A stretch of 64,000 bases of DNA, taken from contig CAMIGX010000006.1 of assembly GCA_946221385.1 (NCBI GenBank), positions 62,001 to 126,000 on the forward strand, read 5' to 3'. A program made the position numbers and the translations under genes. The notes beneath the pieces are model-generated. The model had not been told where the DNA came from and made no database searches. It saw only the letters and a list, made by a program, of their open reading frames with translations. Within the stretch, counting starts at the first letter, position 1; every line of letters starts with the position of its first letter. Origin of the DNA: an uncultured Propionimicrobium sp. GTDB lineage: Bacteria; Actinomycetota; Actinomycetes; Propionibacteriales; Propionibacteriaceae. This document shows, piece by piece, positions 17,901-25,733 of the stretch.

Positions 17901-18573
17901 GCGCGATCTGGAAATTCGGGGTGCTGGCAATCTGCTCGGCGACGAACAGTCCGGCCACATCGCTGACGTCGGATTCGATCTCTATCTACGTCTGGTCGGT
18001 GACGCGGTTGCTGAATATCGCGGCGAAGCGACCAGCGAAGACGCCACTGAAATGCGCATCGAGCTGCCCGTCGACGCGAATCTGCCCGTCGACTATGTTG
18101 ACTCCCAGCGGCTGCGGTTGGAGATGTATCAACGGCTGGCCGAAGTGCGCAGCGAAGACGACATCGAAGCTGTCCGCGCCGAATTAGAGGACCGTTTCGG
18201 GCCAGTGCCTGAGCAGGCTGAGATCTTGCTACAGGTCGCGCGTTTCCGGCTGCTGTGCTGCAGCGTCGGGCTGACCGAAGTCGTCAGCCAAGGCGGCGCG
18301 ATCCGCTTCGCGCCCGTCAACGAGCGCAAGCTGCCTGACGGTGAAGTAGCCGACCTGCCTGAGTCGCGGGAGCTACGGCTAAACCGGCTCTATCCGGGCA
18401 CGATCTTGAAACGGACGGCCAACCTGATGCTCGTCCCGCGGCCTAAAGGTAGCGGGATTCCAATCGAGCCGGTCGAGGACGCTGAACTCTTAGCCTGGGC
18501 GACACGCCTAGTCAGCGACATATTCGTCACGACCACCACGATCTCGACGCAAAGCGAAGCAACCGACAGCTAG
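14956..18573 (+). CDS. mfd: Transcription-repair coupling factor Mfd
   Basis: This 1205-residue DNA translocase removes RNA polymerase stalled at lesions and recruits UvrA. The N-terminal UvrB-like module includes YYPAWETLPHERLSPRSDTVGRR. A CarD-like RNA polymerase-interacting domain lies at about 510-590 (GEALVHEQHGVGRFVEL). RecG-like helicase motifs follow: Walker A GDVGYGKTE (about 662), DEEQRFG, SATPIPRTLEM, and TTIVEAGLDI with QLRGRVGRG. The C-terminal TRCF domain is present. The length is normal and the GTG start appears leaderless. Confidence 0.96.
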   Translation: MALDGLIDALLSDPGVGEAVEDAKAGVPSMDLVAAGAARPALVAALVEATERPALYVTSTFREAEDFVTQSRALLGDEAVAYYPAWETLPHERLSPRSDTVGRRLEVLRRLRGKDASPAPKLVVAPVRALLQPQVKDLADLQPVALRVGDEISLDELAERLVAAAYSRVDLVERRGEFAIRGGIADVFSPTDTHPVRIDFFGDEIDTITYFEVADQRSTDRTLDEFVAPPTRELLITPEVQKRAEALIDDHPELSEMLAKIAAGQATEGMEALIPALVDELELIVDVLPDDALVFVADPELVRTRAADLVRTSNEFLGAGWAAAAVGGQAPIDLAASAYQDLGDVRSHTLASGRQWWTLSQFSAVPDDLSDEQQAEVDELGGVPVRTLDLQPMPDWHGDVEQAVEQIRSDRQAGMLTVASAEGKGMAERIAAILGEHEIAARLVDDLTTPPDEGVVLVACSTLSHGFRAPAANLAFHTVGDITGSRETDRSQRKMPTKRRNQVVPLELKAGEALVHEQHGVGRFVELAQRTVAGATREYLVLEYASSKRGQPRDRLYVPMDQLDMVSRYIGSESPTLDKMGGADWKARKSRARRAVKDIAAGLIQLYAARQATKGHAFAPDTPWQRELEDAFSYVETPDQLAAIEEVKRDMEQVVPMDRLVSGDVGYGKTEIAVRAAFKAVQDGKQVAVLVPTTLLVQQHTQTFTDRYAGFPVTVASMSRFQTEKEIKDTIAGIESGRVDVVIGTHRIFSDKVKFKDLGLVIIDEEQRFGVEHKEALKKLRVNVDVLSMSATPIPRTLEMAITGIREMSTIATPPEERHPVLTLTGPYDDGQVAAAIRRELAREGQTFFVHNRVQDIEKIAAKLRDLVPEARIVTAHGQMSERQLEQVMLDFWERRADVLVATTIVEAGLDISTANTLIVDRADQLGLSQLHQLRGRVGRGRERGYAYFLYPPDKPLTETAHDRLSALAANTDLGAGMAIAMRDLEIRGAGNLLGDEQSGHIADVGFDLYLRLVGDAVAEYRGEATSEDATEMRIELPVDANLPVDYVDSQRLRLEMYQRLAEVRSEDDIEAVRAELEDRFGPVPEQAEILLQVARFRLLCCSVGLTEVVSQGGAIRFAPVNERKLPDGEVADLPESRELRLNRLYPGTILKRTANLMLVPRPKGSGIPIEPVEDAELLAWATRLVSDIFVTTTTISTQSEATDS

Positions 18574-18601
18574 CCAAGATGCCTGTTAGCGGACGGACGC
18601 A

Positions 18602-18614
18602 TAGGATGGCTGTC
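18602..18614 (+). promoter_or_regulatory. -10 element of a leaderless promoter (lipoprotein)
   Basis: TAGGAT (18602-18607) is followed by seven bases and the ATG at 18615. Confidence 0.55.
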
Positions 18615-19148
18615 ATGGGTTCTCGTGCCACCAAAGCTCTGCTCGCCGTCGTCGCTGCGTCTTTAGCCTTGACCGGTTGCGCTCGTACCCCAGCGACGCT
18701 GGGTTCGGTCAATGGGACGTCAATCAGTTCCGCTCAACTCGAGCGGACCGTCGATGGTTGCGCCGAAGCTTTCGAGCAAAGCGCCGGTCAACCGCTGAAT
18801 ATCACCCAGGCCCGCTACGAGATCGCGGTGTGGCTGATCGCCGGGGAGATGGCGCGGCAGGTCGAAGCGAACAGCGACATTGAGGTCACCGATCGCGAAA
18901 TCGACGACTATCTGCAAGCCAAGCCCGCGATGGCTGCGATGCGCTCCAATGCGCAATGTGAGCAGGCGCTAGGCGAGCTCGCGCGCTACCAAATCATTGG
19001 CATGCAATTGCAAAAGACGCCACAGTGGACTGATTACATGTCCAATGTCGACGTCCAGGTCAATCCGCGCTATGGCGTGTGGAATCCGCAGACGTTAGAG
19101 ATCGTCCCGGTCTATTCAGGCGCGCTGGCTCGTCCCGTCGAGCGCTGA
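18615..19148 (+). CDS. Lipoprotein with SurA N-terminal-like domain
   Basis: The 177-residue protein has a lipoprotein signal peptide, KALLAVVAASLALTGC, with the lipid-attached Cys at residue 22. After it, NGTSISSAQLERTVDGCAEAF and VTDREIDDYL resemble the N-terminal helical region of SurA/PrsA-type peptidyl-prolyl isomerases. No parvulin catalytic domain follows. It may be an extracytoplasmic chaperone-like protein. I chose ATG 18615 because a TAGGAT hexamer precedes it at leaderless spacing. A lipoprotein gene (lpqU) also lies near mazG and eno in Mycobacterium, but I cannot claim homology. Confidence 0.75.
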   Translation: MGSRATKALLAVVAASLALTGCARTPATLGSVNGTSISSAQLERTVDGCAEAFEQSAGQPLNITQARYEIAVWLIAGEMARQVEANSDIEVTDREIDDYLQAKPAMAAMRSNAQCEQALGELARYQIIGMQLQKTPQWTDYMSNVDVQVNPRYGVWNPQTLEIVPVYSGALARPVER

Positions 19149-19153
19149 CGCAG

Positions 19154-19810
19154 ATGACCGAGCAGACGGCTGGGAAGTCAGCCGCCCAGCAGCTGGCGCG
19201 GCTGGCCGAGACCATGCACCGCATCCGACGTGACTGCCCATGGGATGCCGAGCAGACTCATCGCAGTCTGGTCAAACATCTGATCGAAGAGACCGCTGAG
19301 GTGGTCGAGGTCATCGAATCTGACGGCCAAGGCGCCATCGACGACGCCGACCTAATCGAAGAGCTCGGTGACGTGCTGCTGCAGGTCTTCTTCCACAGTG
19401 AGATCGCTGCGCAGCAGGGTCGCTTCAATATCGCTGACGTCGCCGCTGGGGTCTCGGACAAGCTAGAACGCAGGCATCCGTGGGTCTTCGCTGGGCAGGA
19501 CAATCCCGAGGACATGATGGGCGCCTGGGAAGCCGCCAAACAAGCAGAAAAGCAACGCGAATCCGCCCTCGACGGCATTCCCGAGCCGCTGCCCACCTTG
19601 GCACGCGCCAACAAAGTCGTCTCCCGTGCTCGACACGTCCATCTGCCTGTCCCGATGGCCGACGAGCCGATTGACGCTCAAACCGTGGGCGAGCAGATTT
19701 TGACGCTGGTGCAGCGCGCTCAAGCTTCCGGCATCGACGCCGACCAAGCCACCAGGGACGCCGTCCGCAACCTCGAAGCCGCCATCCGCGACGCCGAATC
19801 CCGCGCCTGA
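19154..19810 (+). CDS. mazG: Nucleoside triphosphate pyrophosphohydrolase MazG
   Basis: The 218-residue enzyme hydrolyses NTPs and dNTPs to the monophosphates and pyrophosphate, removing aberrant nucleotides. The MazG core is CPWDAEQTHRSLVKHLIEET with the metal-binding EELGDVLLQVFFHSEIA (about 75-92) and KLERRHPWVF. It is the single-core form common in actinobacteria. ATG 19154 is six bases after the lipoprotein stop. The upstream part of the longer frame overlaps that gene and is rejected. Confidence 0.92.
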   Translation: MTEQTAGKSAAQQLARLAETMHRIRRDCPWDAEQTHRSLVKHLIEETAEVVEVIESDGQGAIDDADLIEELGDVLLQVFFHSEIAAQQGRFNIADVAAGVSDKLERRHPWVFAGQDNPEDMMGAWEAAKQAEKQRESALDGIPEPLPTLARANKVVSRARHVHLPVPMADEPIDAQTVGEQILTLVQRAQASGIDADQATRDAVRNLEAAIRDAESRA

Positions 19811-20610
19811 CGGGGCCCGCTCTCGCGACTTCCGGCTGGCCGGCAGCCAGCCACGGTCTGCTCGATCAGTGGCTGACCGGCAGCCGGCCCCTTTGTGGGA
19901 CCGGGCTGCCTGGTTTCTGCCCGTGCGCTGGTCACGCGGTTCTGTCTGCTCGGGTCTTGGTGGTTGGGTTTTGTTTCCGTCGTGACCTGCGGCGAGTCGG
20001 TTCCGGGTCGACTCGCTCGCCCTTTTCTCCGAGGCCGCTTTCGCGTCCTCGGCGGGCTCGGTCGTCTCGAGGAACCTCTCTCGCCGCCGATCACTCCTTA
20101 GAACCATCCAGTTCGCGTCTGGAAACTCGTCGAGGGCAGGCATAGCGGCAGCGGTATGCGGCGCATAGACCGAGTCGTGGCTAAGATCCGAGGGCGCCGC
20201 AAGACGGACGACGCGCTGCGTGAGTGGGGCCCCTGTCATGGTCAAAGTCGTGGTTGGTGTGGTCGGCCGGGTTGGGTCGGGCCTCGAAGCGAAGGAGCGC
20301 GACATGACCCTCACGAGAGGGTCATGGAGAACAGCGCGAGTGAGCGCAGGGGGCGGGACGGCCGCACCAACCACGACGGCAACCAAACCCAACCACCAAA
20401 AGCGAATGCAGACAACGAGAAGCGACCAGCGGACACGAGGCAAACCAGTTAGACGGCTAGCCGTCTAACGGACACGGTTCAAGCAAACAACAGCGCAGAA
20501 GCACGGCATCTGACAGCTCGTGACAAGGGAGGATGACGGGCGAGCAGCGGGAGCGGCGTCACCCGGGTAAACTGGGCAGCGACATCAGTCATCTAGGAAA
20601 GGTCACAAAA
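19811..20610. repeat. Gene-free region with nested inverted repeats between mazG and eno
   Basis: About 800 bases hold no credible gene. A 26-base arm at 19958-19983 recurs inverted at 20373-20398 with two mismatches. A 13-base arm at 20247-20259 recurs inverted and perfect at 20365-20377. Between these lies a perfect 10-bp hairpin with a 4-base loop (20303-20326). Hairpin 19834-19852 (7-bp stem) follows mazG, and a 22-base perfect palindrome sits at 20448-20469. Long open frames on both strands are low-complexity and give similar peptides because the DNA is repeated in inverted orientation. Confidence 0.7.
20448..20469. repeat. 22-base perfect palindrome upstream of eno
   Basis: The half-site is AGCCGTCTAAC and its complement meets it with no spacer. 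The same half-site ends the smaller palindrome at 14630-14647. It could be a protein-binding site or a cruciform; there is no T-tract. Confidence 0.6.
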
Positions 20611-21900
20611 GTGGCATTTGTAGAGAGCATTTTGGCTCGTGAGATTCTTGATTCGCGCGGCAACCCCACCGTCGAGGTCGAGTGCCTGCTTGATGACGGC
20701 ACCCTCGAGATCGCGGGTGTTCCGTCCGGCGCTTCGACTGGCGCCTTCGAGGCCGTCGAACTGCGTGACGGCGACAAGTCCCGTTACGGCGGCAAGGGCG
20801 TCCTGAAGGCCGTCGAGAACATCAACGAGGTCATCGTCCGCGAGGTGCTGGACTGGGACGCCACTGACCAGCGCGGCCTGGACCAGGCCATGATCGAGCT
20901 GGACGGCACCGAGAACAAGGGCAAGCTGGGCGCCAACGCGATCCTCGGCGTTTCGCTGGCCGTTGCGCGCGCGCAAGCTGCGTCCGCTGAACTGTCACTG
21001 TTCAAGTACATCGGTGGCCCGACCGCCAACCTGCTGCCCGTCCCGATGATGAACATCCTCAATGGTGGCTCGCACGCTGACTCCAACGTCGACATCCAGG
21101 AGTTCATGATCGCCCCGATCGGTGCGGAGAGCTTCGCTGACGCAATGCAGATGGGCGCCGAGGTCTACCACGCGCTGAAGAAGGTTCTCAAGGACCGCGG
21201 CCTGGCTACCGGCCTGGGTGACGAGGGCGGCTTCGCGCCGAACCTGGAGTCCAACCGTGAGGCCCTCGACCTGATCGAGGAGGCCATCAAGGCCGCCGGC
21301 TACAAGCCCGGCAAGGATGTCGCGCTGGCGCTCGACGTCGCTGCTTCGGAGTTCTACGAAGACGGCAAGTACCAGTTCGAGGGTGCTGCCAAGTCCAGCG
21401 CCGAAATGATCGAATACTACGAGCAGCTAGTCAACGACTACCCGCTGGTCTCGATCGAAGACCCGTTGAACGAAGAGGACTGGGACGGCTGGGTCGCGAT
21501 GAGCGAGCGTCTTGGCGATCGCGTGCAGCTGGTCGGTGACGACCTGTTCGTCACCAACGTCAAGCGCCTGCAGAAGGGCATCGACACCAAGGCTGCTAAC
21601 GCGCTGCTGGTGAAGGTCAACCAGATCGGCTCGCTGACCGAGACCATCGATGCGGTCAACCTGGCCCATCGCAATGGCTTCTCGACCATGATGAGCCACC
21701 GTTCCGGCGAGACCGAGGACACCACCATCGCCGACCTGGCCGTCGCGCTGAGCTGCGGCCAGATCAAGTCGGGTGCCCCAGCTCGCGGCGAGCGCGTCGC
21801 CAAGTACAACCAGCTGATCCGCATCGAGCAGGAGCTGGATGAGGCCGCTGTCTACGCTGGCGCCGGCGCTTTCCCGCGTTTCGACGCCGACAAGTGGTGA
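20611..21900 (+). CDS. eno: Enolase
   Basis: The 429-residue glycolytic enzyme interconverts 2-phosphoglycerate and phosphoenolpyruvate. Family blocks visible include AREILDSRGNPTVEVE, VPSGASTGAFEAVELRDGD, LPVPMMNILNGGSHADSNVDIQEFM, LGDEGGFAPNL and SHRSGETEDTTIADLAV. I set the start at GTG 20611 (VAFVESILAREI) behind AGGAAAGG. A TAAACT hexamer at 20568-20573 is a possible -10. Codon choice is strongly biased toward C-ending codons, as expected for high expression. A strong terminator follows. Confidence 0.97.
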   Translation: MAFVESILAREILDSRGNPTVEVECLLDDGTLEIAGVPSGASTGAFEAVELRDGDKSRYGGKGVLKAVENINEVIVREVLDWDATDQRGLDQAMIELDGTENKGKLGANAILGVSLAVARAQAASAELSLFKYIGGPTANLLPVPMMNILNGGSHADSNVDIQEFMIAPIGAESFADAMQMGAEVYHALKKVLKDRGLATGLGDEGGFAPNLESNREALDLIEEAIKAAGYKPGKDVALALDVAASEFYEDGKYQFEGAAKSSAEMIEYYEQLVNDYPLVSIEDPLNEEDWDGWVAMSERLGDRVQLVGDDLFVTNVKRLQKGIDTKAANALLVKVNQIGSLTETIDAVNLAHRNGFSTMMSHRSGETEDTTIADLAVALSCGQIKSGAPARGERVAKYNQLIRIEQELDEAAVYAGAGAFPRFDADKW

Positions 21901-21925
21901 GCCTGAAACGCTGATTTAGCGAATG

Positions 21926-21958
21926 TCGGGTGGGGCGAAATGCCCCACCCGATTTTTT
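21926..21958 (+). terminator. Intrinsic terminator of eno
   Basis: An 11-bp GC-rich stem (21926-21936 with 21942-21952), a 5-base loop and six T residues (21953-21958) make a textbook rho-independent terminator. It also marks the left edge of the propanediol block. Confidence 0.92.
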
Positions 21959-22131
21959 ATGCATGTAGGTCAGCTGCCTGCACCGATGTTCAGCGTCACA
22001 TCGTGTCTATCAGTAGCACAGTGCATGCGCTTGCTCCAGGGCACATCCCGGCCTAGCAGCGGGGTTGAGTTTTCGCTATTGACGGCGCTGCCGTGCCACA
22101 AATGTGACGACGCGAGCCGCTGCGCCTAGGC

Positions 22132-22150
22132 AATCAGCAGGCAGCTGATT
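22132..22150 (-). terminator. Possible weak hairpin at the end of the pduU-V-pocR-pduQ operon
   Basis: A 7-bp stem (22132-22138 with 22144-22150) sits just at the pduQ stop. It has no clear T-tract on the minus strand, so termination here is uncertain. Confidence 0.3.
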
Positions 22151-23253
22151 CAGATCGCGGCGAGCAAGATATTGACTAGATCCTGTTCGCTGACCTTCGC
22201 AGGGTTGTCCTGAGTTAGCGGATCAGCGATCGCCATGGCTGCGATCTGGCTAGCTCGGCTGGTAATTTCAGCGCGATCAATGCCAGCCTCGGAAAGCCGC
22301 TCCGGCACGTCCAGGCTGCTGCGCAGTTGTTCGATCTTCGAAATCAGCGAGGTGACCGCCGCCTTGCCTTGCACACCAGGATTCAACCGACGAGCGAGCT
22401 TGCCGTAGCGTTCGGCGGCCCGCGGCGAATGTTCGGCGTTATAGGCGATCACTCTGGTCAGCAAGAGCGCGTTGAGCCGGCCGTGCGCTACGTGGAAGTG
22501 CCCGCCGATCGCGTGCGCCAGACTGTGCGTGATGCCCAGCCCCGAGTTGTCGAAAGCGACCGCTGCCATGCAGGCTGCGTCATGCATGTCGGCCCGGGCC
22601 GCCAGGTCTTCGCCGCGCGCATAGCAGGTCGGCAAGTTGGCGAAGATCATATCGAAAGCCTTTTCGGCCAGCGCGTCAGAGAAATCATTGGCGCTATTGC
22701 TGACGTTGGCCTCGATGGCGTGGGTCAACGCGTCCAAGCCGGAATCAGCGGTGATCTTCTTGGGCAAGCTCGCCACGACTTGTGGATCCAAAATGGCGAC
22801 CTTGGGCACCAATTGTTCGTCCGACAAAGGAACTTTCAATTCCCGTTCAGCGTCAGTGATGACGGCAAAGGACGTCATTTCCGAGCCAGATCCGCTGGTG
22901 CTGGGGATCGCGATGAGACCGTCTGGGGCGCCTTTACCTTGCTCGAGCGCAATGAGGTGCATGGCCTTTGCGGCGTCCATCACCGAGCCGCCGCCGTAAG
23001 CGATGACGACCTCCGGTTGGCAGGTCAGATAGGCCTGCACGCCGCTAGCGACGACATTGACGTTCGGGTCAGCTGGCACGTCTTTAAAGACGTTGTAGTT
23101 GCTGCCGATGAGGGCTGCGATCTTGTCGCACACCGGAGTCTTCGAGAGGAAGTCGTCGGTGACGACGAAGACATTGCGGTTGTGGTAAATCTGCAGCCAA
23201 TCCAGGGCATTTTCACCCATGACGATCTTGGTGCCGACGCGGAATTCAAACAT
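22150..23253 (-). CDS. pduQ: 1-propanol dehydrogenase PduQ (iron-containing alcohol dehydrogenase)
   Basis: The 367-residue group III alcohol dehydrogenase reduces propionaldehyde to 1-propanol and regenerates NAD+ for PduP inside the microcompartment. Visible are the NAD-binding GGGSVMDAAKAM (about 89-100), IPSTSGSGSEMTSFAVIT (about 121), and the iron-ligand regions DSGLDALTHAIEA and HSLAHAIGGHFHVAHGRLNALLL (about 243-265). The ATG at 23253 overlaps the pocR stop by one base (TAATG). This start begins MFEFRVGTKI, at the family N-terminus. It ends the minus-strand operon. Confidence 0.93.
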   Translation of the reverse strand: MFEFRVGTKIVMGENALDWLQIYHNRNVFVVTDDFLSKTPVCDKIAALIGSNYNVFKDVPADPNVNVVASGVQAYLTCQPEVVIAYGGGSVMDAAKAMHLIALEQGKGAPDGLIAIPSTSGSGSEMTSFAVITDAERELKVPLSDEQLVPKVAILDPQVVASLPKKITADSGLDALTHAIEANVSNSANDFSDALAEKAFDMIFANLPTCYARGEDLAARADMHDAACMAAVAFDNSGLGITHSLAHAIGGHFHVAHGRLNALLLTRVIAYNAEHSPRAAERYGKLARRLNPGVQGKAAVTSLISKIEQLRSSLDVPERLSEAGIDRAEITSRASQIAAMAIADPLTQDNPAKVSEQDLVNILLAAI

Positions 23254-24689
23254 TATTTCGCACATCCATTCTGCGCCGCGACCTCGGCGCGATAATCGCT
23301 GGGCGTAATACCAAATTCGCGTTTAAATGCCCGCGAGAAGTAATTGAGCGGTTGGAATTTCAAACTATTTGCGATCCGCGCAATTGGCTGATCGGTCTGC
23401 GCGAGCAGGAATTTGGCTCGTTCCATGCGCTTGAAAGTTACGAATTGATTGAAACTAATGCCGACCGTGTCACGGAAACGTCGTGCGAAATGTGATTCTG
23501 AGCAGGACAAATAGTCAGCAGCCTGCGCCACCGTCAGGAAACTAGTTGGATCCTTATGAATTTCTTGAATCAGGCTCTCAATGCTGCGATCCCGCTGTCC
23601 GGGGGTCGGAGTGCGGGCTTCATGCAGCGTGATGACTAATTTTTCGACATAGAGCTGTGCTGCATAGCGGTTCAGATAATCACGTCGCGTCGAATGCTGA
23701 GTGCCGATTAATTCGACCAATCTAGACAGCGCTGATTTGTAATGGTCGGAGGCGATTTGGGTCAGCAGATCTTCTAACGGTTGCAGTTGAGCTGGTGTCA
23801 CCTTCTGAATCCAACGCGGCATCAGCCGATCCAGATAGTCACTGGCGATCTCCAGGTTTGCGCCGAGGTTTGCGTCTTGCAGGTTGTCGAGCCAAGGCTG
23901 CGGGTTGAGCGCCGGATCACCGAACTCGGGTTCTTGGGCTTGCTCGACTGAGACCACATGCTTGGTAGCGAGCCCAGCTAGCTGCAGCGGAGTGATCGGC
24001 AGCTGATCGAGGTGGCTGAAATCGCGGCTCGCCGCGTCCGGCTCTTGAGCAGACTTGGCAGCCGGCTTCGACGTCAACGGCAGCTCGTCACCGCTTTGCA
24101 GGCCAGAACGCAAGGTCGGACCGACGATCAATTGCTTTTGATTGAAGGCAGCACTGCTAGCGGCTTCAATTAGGCGGCTGGCCGCTCGTTCCAACGCAGC
24201 CATGGTGACGATCGGCAATTGAGCGAGCAGATCTGTGGCAGTGGCCTGTTTATCAGAGTCAAAATTCGTGAGTTGGGTAATTTTTCCCAACTGCTGTTCT
24301 GAATTACCGAGTCGGACCTGACCGGCTAATAGCGCGCCGACATATTGCGGACCATTTTCGCCCTGATAGAAGATCGGAACCGAGAAATCGACTGCGCCAG
24401 AATGGCATCGATAGACCAAGGTGGCGCCCTTTAGTGCAGCTTGAATGCCGCCATTGGCGTCACATGCTTGGCAGCGTTGCCTAAAAGTCGGATCACGACG
24501 CAAAAATTGACAAAGCGGGGTAAATCCGCTGGGGCCGGTGACGGGAATGCCGAGCGAATCGACGGTAATGACTGCCATTCCGGTTTCAGCCACGAATTCG
24601 TCTTGCAATTCTTGCAGTCTGTCGACGTCGAGCAGCAATCTCAGATCGAGCAGATCGGAGGTCTGCGGCTGGAGAAAGGCCGTCGTCAT
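23253..24689 (-). CDS. pocR: PocR-type sensor and AraC-family transcriptional activator
   Basis: The 478-residue protein carries an N-terminal PocR ligand-binding domain (about 16-180) with the cysteine cluster CQFLRRDPTFRQRCQAC and an SVPIFYQGENGPQYVGALLAGQVRLG block. A linker of about 200 residues follows, then a C-terminal AraC double helix-turn-helix (TVAQAADYLSCSESHFARRFRD and FQPLNYFSRAFKREFG). In Salmonella PocR activates pdu and cob genes in response to propanediol, so the same role is likely here. It is coupled on both sides (ATGA with pduV, TAATG with pduQ). Its DNA is more AT-rich than the flanking housekeeping genes. Confidence 0.92.
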   Translation of the reverse strand: MTTAFLQPQTSDLLDLRLLLDVDRLQELQDEFVAETGMAVITVDSLGIPVTGPSGFTPLCQFLRRDPTFRQRCQACDANGGIQAALKGATLVYRCHSGAVDFSVPIFYQGENGPQYVGALLAGQVRLGNSEQQLGKITQLTNFDSDKQATATDLLAQLPIVTMAALERAASRLIEAASSAAFNQKQLIVGPTLRSGLQSGDELPLTSKPAAKSAQEPDAASRDFSHLDQLPITPLQLAGLATKHVVSVEQAQEPEFGDPALNPQPWLDNLQDANLGANLEIASDYLDRLMPRWIQKVTPAQLQPLEDLLTQIASDHYKSALSRLVELIGTQHSTRRDYLNRYAAQLYVEKLVITLHEARTPTPGQRDRSIESLIQEIHKDPTSFLTVAQAADYLSCSESHFARRFRDTVGISFNQFVTFKRMERAKFLLAQTDQPIARIANSLKFQPLNYFSRAFKREFGITPSDYRAEVAAQNGCAK

Positions 24690-25168
24690 GATGTCACCGC
24701 CAGCTGCGAATCGGCAGAATTCGTCCGCTTCAATGCTTCTCGCAATTCGTTCACGCCTTGGCCATGCAGGGCGTCGACTTCGAAAATTTCCTCAGCGCCG
24801 GCCTGTTCAAGCTTCGCCCGAGCAGCCGCAATTTGAGCCTCGTTGGCTAGATCAATGTGAGTCAGTACGCCGAGAGTGGGCTTATTGAAAAATGTAGAAA
24901 TGCCCGGTGGCATTCGAATCTGGTCGTCGCTGGCGTCGACTACCAGCAGCACCTTTTCGACGTCATAGGAGACCAGCTGGAGCGCAAAACGCATCCGACC
25001 ATGCTCGAGATATTCACCCGGCGAATCCACCAGCCAGGAGTCGACGATCGTGGTTTGGGTCTTGGCGTAGTCGACTGGCTGGCCGAGTAGTTGTTGGCGC
25101 AGCGTGGTCTTACCGGCCCCGATGTTGCCAACCAACAGGGTCGTGTAAAAATCCTCGCTCGCGTTCAT
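24686..25168 (-). CDS. pduV: PduV/EutP-family small GTPase
   Basis: The 160-residue Ras-like GTPase has the P-loop GNIGAGKTT (about 14-22), the G3 motif VDSPGEY (about 47) and THID in the G4 position instead of the common NKxD. PduV is reported to associate with Pdu microcompartments and influence their movement in Salmonella. The start ATG lies ten bases after the pduU stop. The end overlaps the pocR ATG by four bases, so the regulator is coupled to a structural gene. Confidence 0.9.
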   Translation of the reverse strand: MNASEDFYTTLLVGNIGAGKTTLRQQLLGQPVDYAKTQTTIVDSWLVDSPGEYLEHGRMRFALQLVSYDVEKVLLVVDASDDQIRMPPGISTFFNKPTLGVLTHIDLANEAQIAAARAKLEQAGAEEIFEVDALHGQGVNELREALKRTNSADSQLAVTS

Positions 25169-25177
25169 TGTTTAGCT

Positions 25178-25528
25178 CTAGGTCCTGGTGATCTTGGTGG
25201 TGGAGAAAGCGAGCACCTCGGCGAGCACAGAATTGATGCCGGCCACCGACTGCTCAATCGCTGCCAGCTGGCCGACCAGCACCAAGCTGCCCGAGAAGCG
25301 GTCGACGAAGCCCAGTTCGACGTCGGCGACCTTCGTCGCCACATCCGCGGCGATGATGGCTGTCTCGCCAGGGGTCAGCGTCAGTACCGCGATTGCGCCA
25401 CGTTGTTTGGTCGTCAGGCCGATCTTTCCGTACAGCTCCTCGTCAGGCGCGGCGATGATGTGCGCCAGCGTCACCTGCTTGCCAGGTACAAATTCCTGGA
25501 TGATGCGCTGTTTTTCTGAGCTTTCCAC
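25178..25528 (-). CDS. pduU: Microcompartment shell protein PduU (circularly permuted BMC domain)
   Basis: The 116-residue protein has the PduU/EutS signature RIIQEFVPGKQVTLAHIIAAP near the N-terminus. The permuted BMC domain follows (GAIAVLTLTPGETAIIAADVATKVADVELGFVDRFSGSLVLVGQ). PduU forms a hexamer whose pore is capped by a small beta barrel. I set the start at GTG 25528, just after a G-run, giving exactly the length of the Salmonella protein; the longer frame adds non-homologous residues. It is the first gene of the minus-strand operon, divergent from pduA. Confidence 0.93.
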   Translation of the reverse strand: MESSEKQRIIQEFVPGKQVTLAHIIAAPDEELYGKIGLTTKQRGAIAVLTLTPGETAIIAADVATKVADVELGFVDRFSGSLVLVGQLAAIEQSVAGINSVLAEVLAFSTTKITRT

Positions 25529-25733
25529 TGCACCCCCCCGGGCGTCGACCGTCGACTTAGACGAGCCCCTTTGGCACCACATCGGCGTGGTTTCAAGCCA
25601 CGTTATCAATCCCATTCCAAGGCCCAACAGGTAGGTGATCGGATTGTGTAACTAGTCCATCGAATCCTGTATTTCAAAACTCTTAATCTGGAGTGCGAGG
25701 CGACAAAGACGCGCCGTGGACGAGGGAGTCAAC
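25529..25733. promoter_or_regulatory. Divergent control region between pduU and pduA
   Basis: This 205-base gap must hold the promoters of both Pdu operons. An inverted repeat CGTGG-7-CCACG lies at 25586-25602, and a tandem CGTCGAC-CGTCGAC near 25543-25556. TAATCT at 25684-25689 is a candidate -10 for pduA without a good -35, as expected for an activator-dependent promoter. PocR binding here is inferred. I do not see a cobalamin riboswitch fold. Confidence 0.5.

Noticed and set aside
19463..20443. Long minus-strand open frame across mazG and the repeat region
   Set aside because: It overlaps the real mazG gene, is low-complexity, and its repeated peptide segments arise from inverted DNA repeats; no start signal.
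20156..20452. Plus-strand open frame of 98 codons before eno
   Set aside because: Arg/Asn-rich, without an RBS, and made of the same inverted-repeat DNA as the minus-strand frame.
22327..23295. 322-codon plus-strand open frame opposite pduQ
   Set aside because: Antisense to a fully conserved alcohol dehydrogenase; composition is that of a shadow frame.
25529..25733. Cobalamin riboswitch upstream of pduA
   Set aside because: I searched by eye for the B12-box-like core and multi-stem fold and saw only short inverted repeats.
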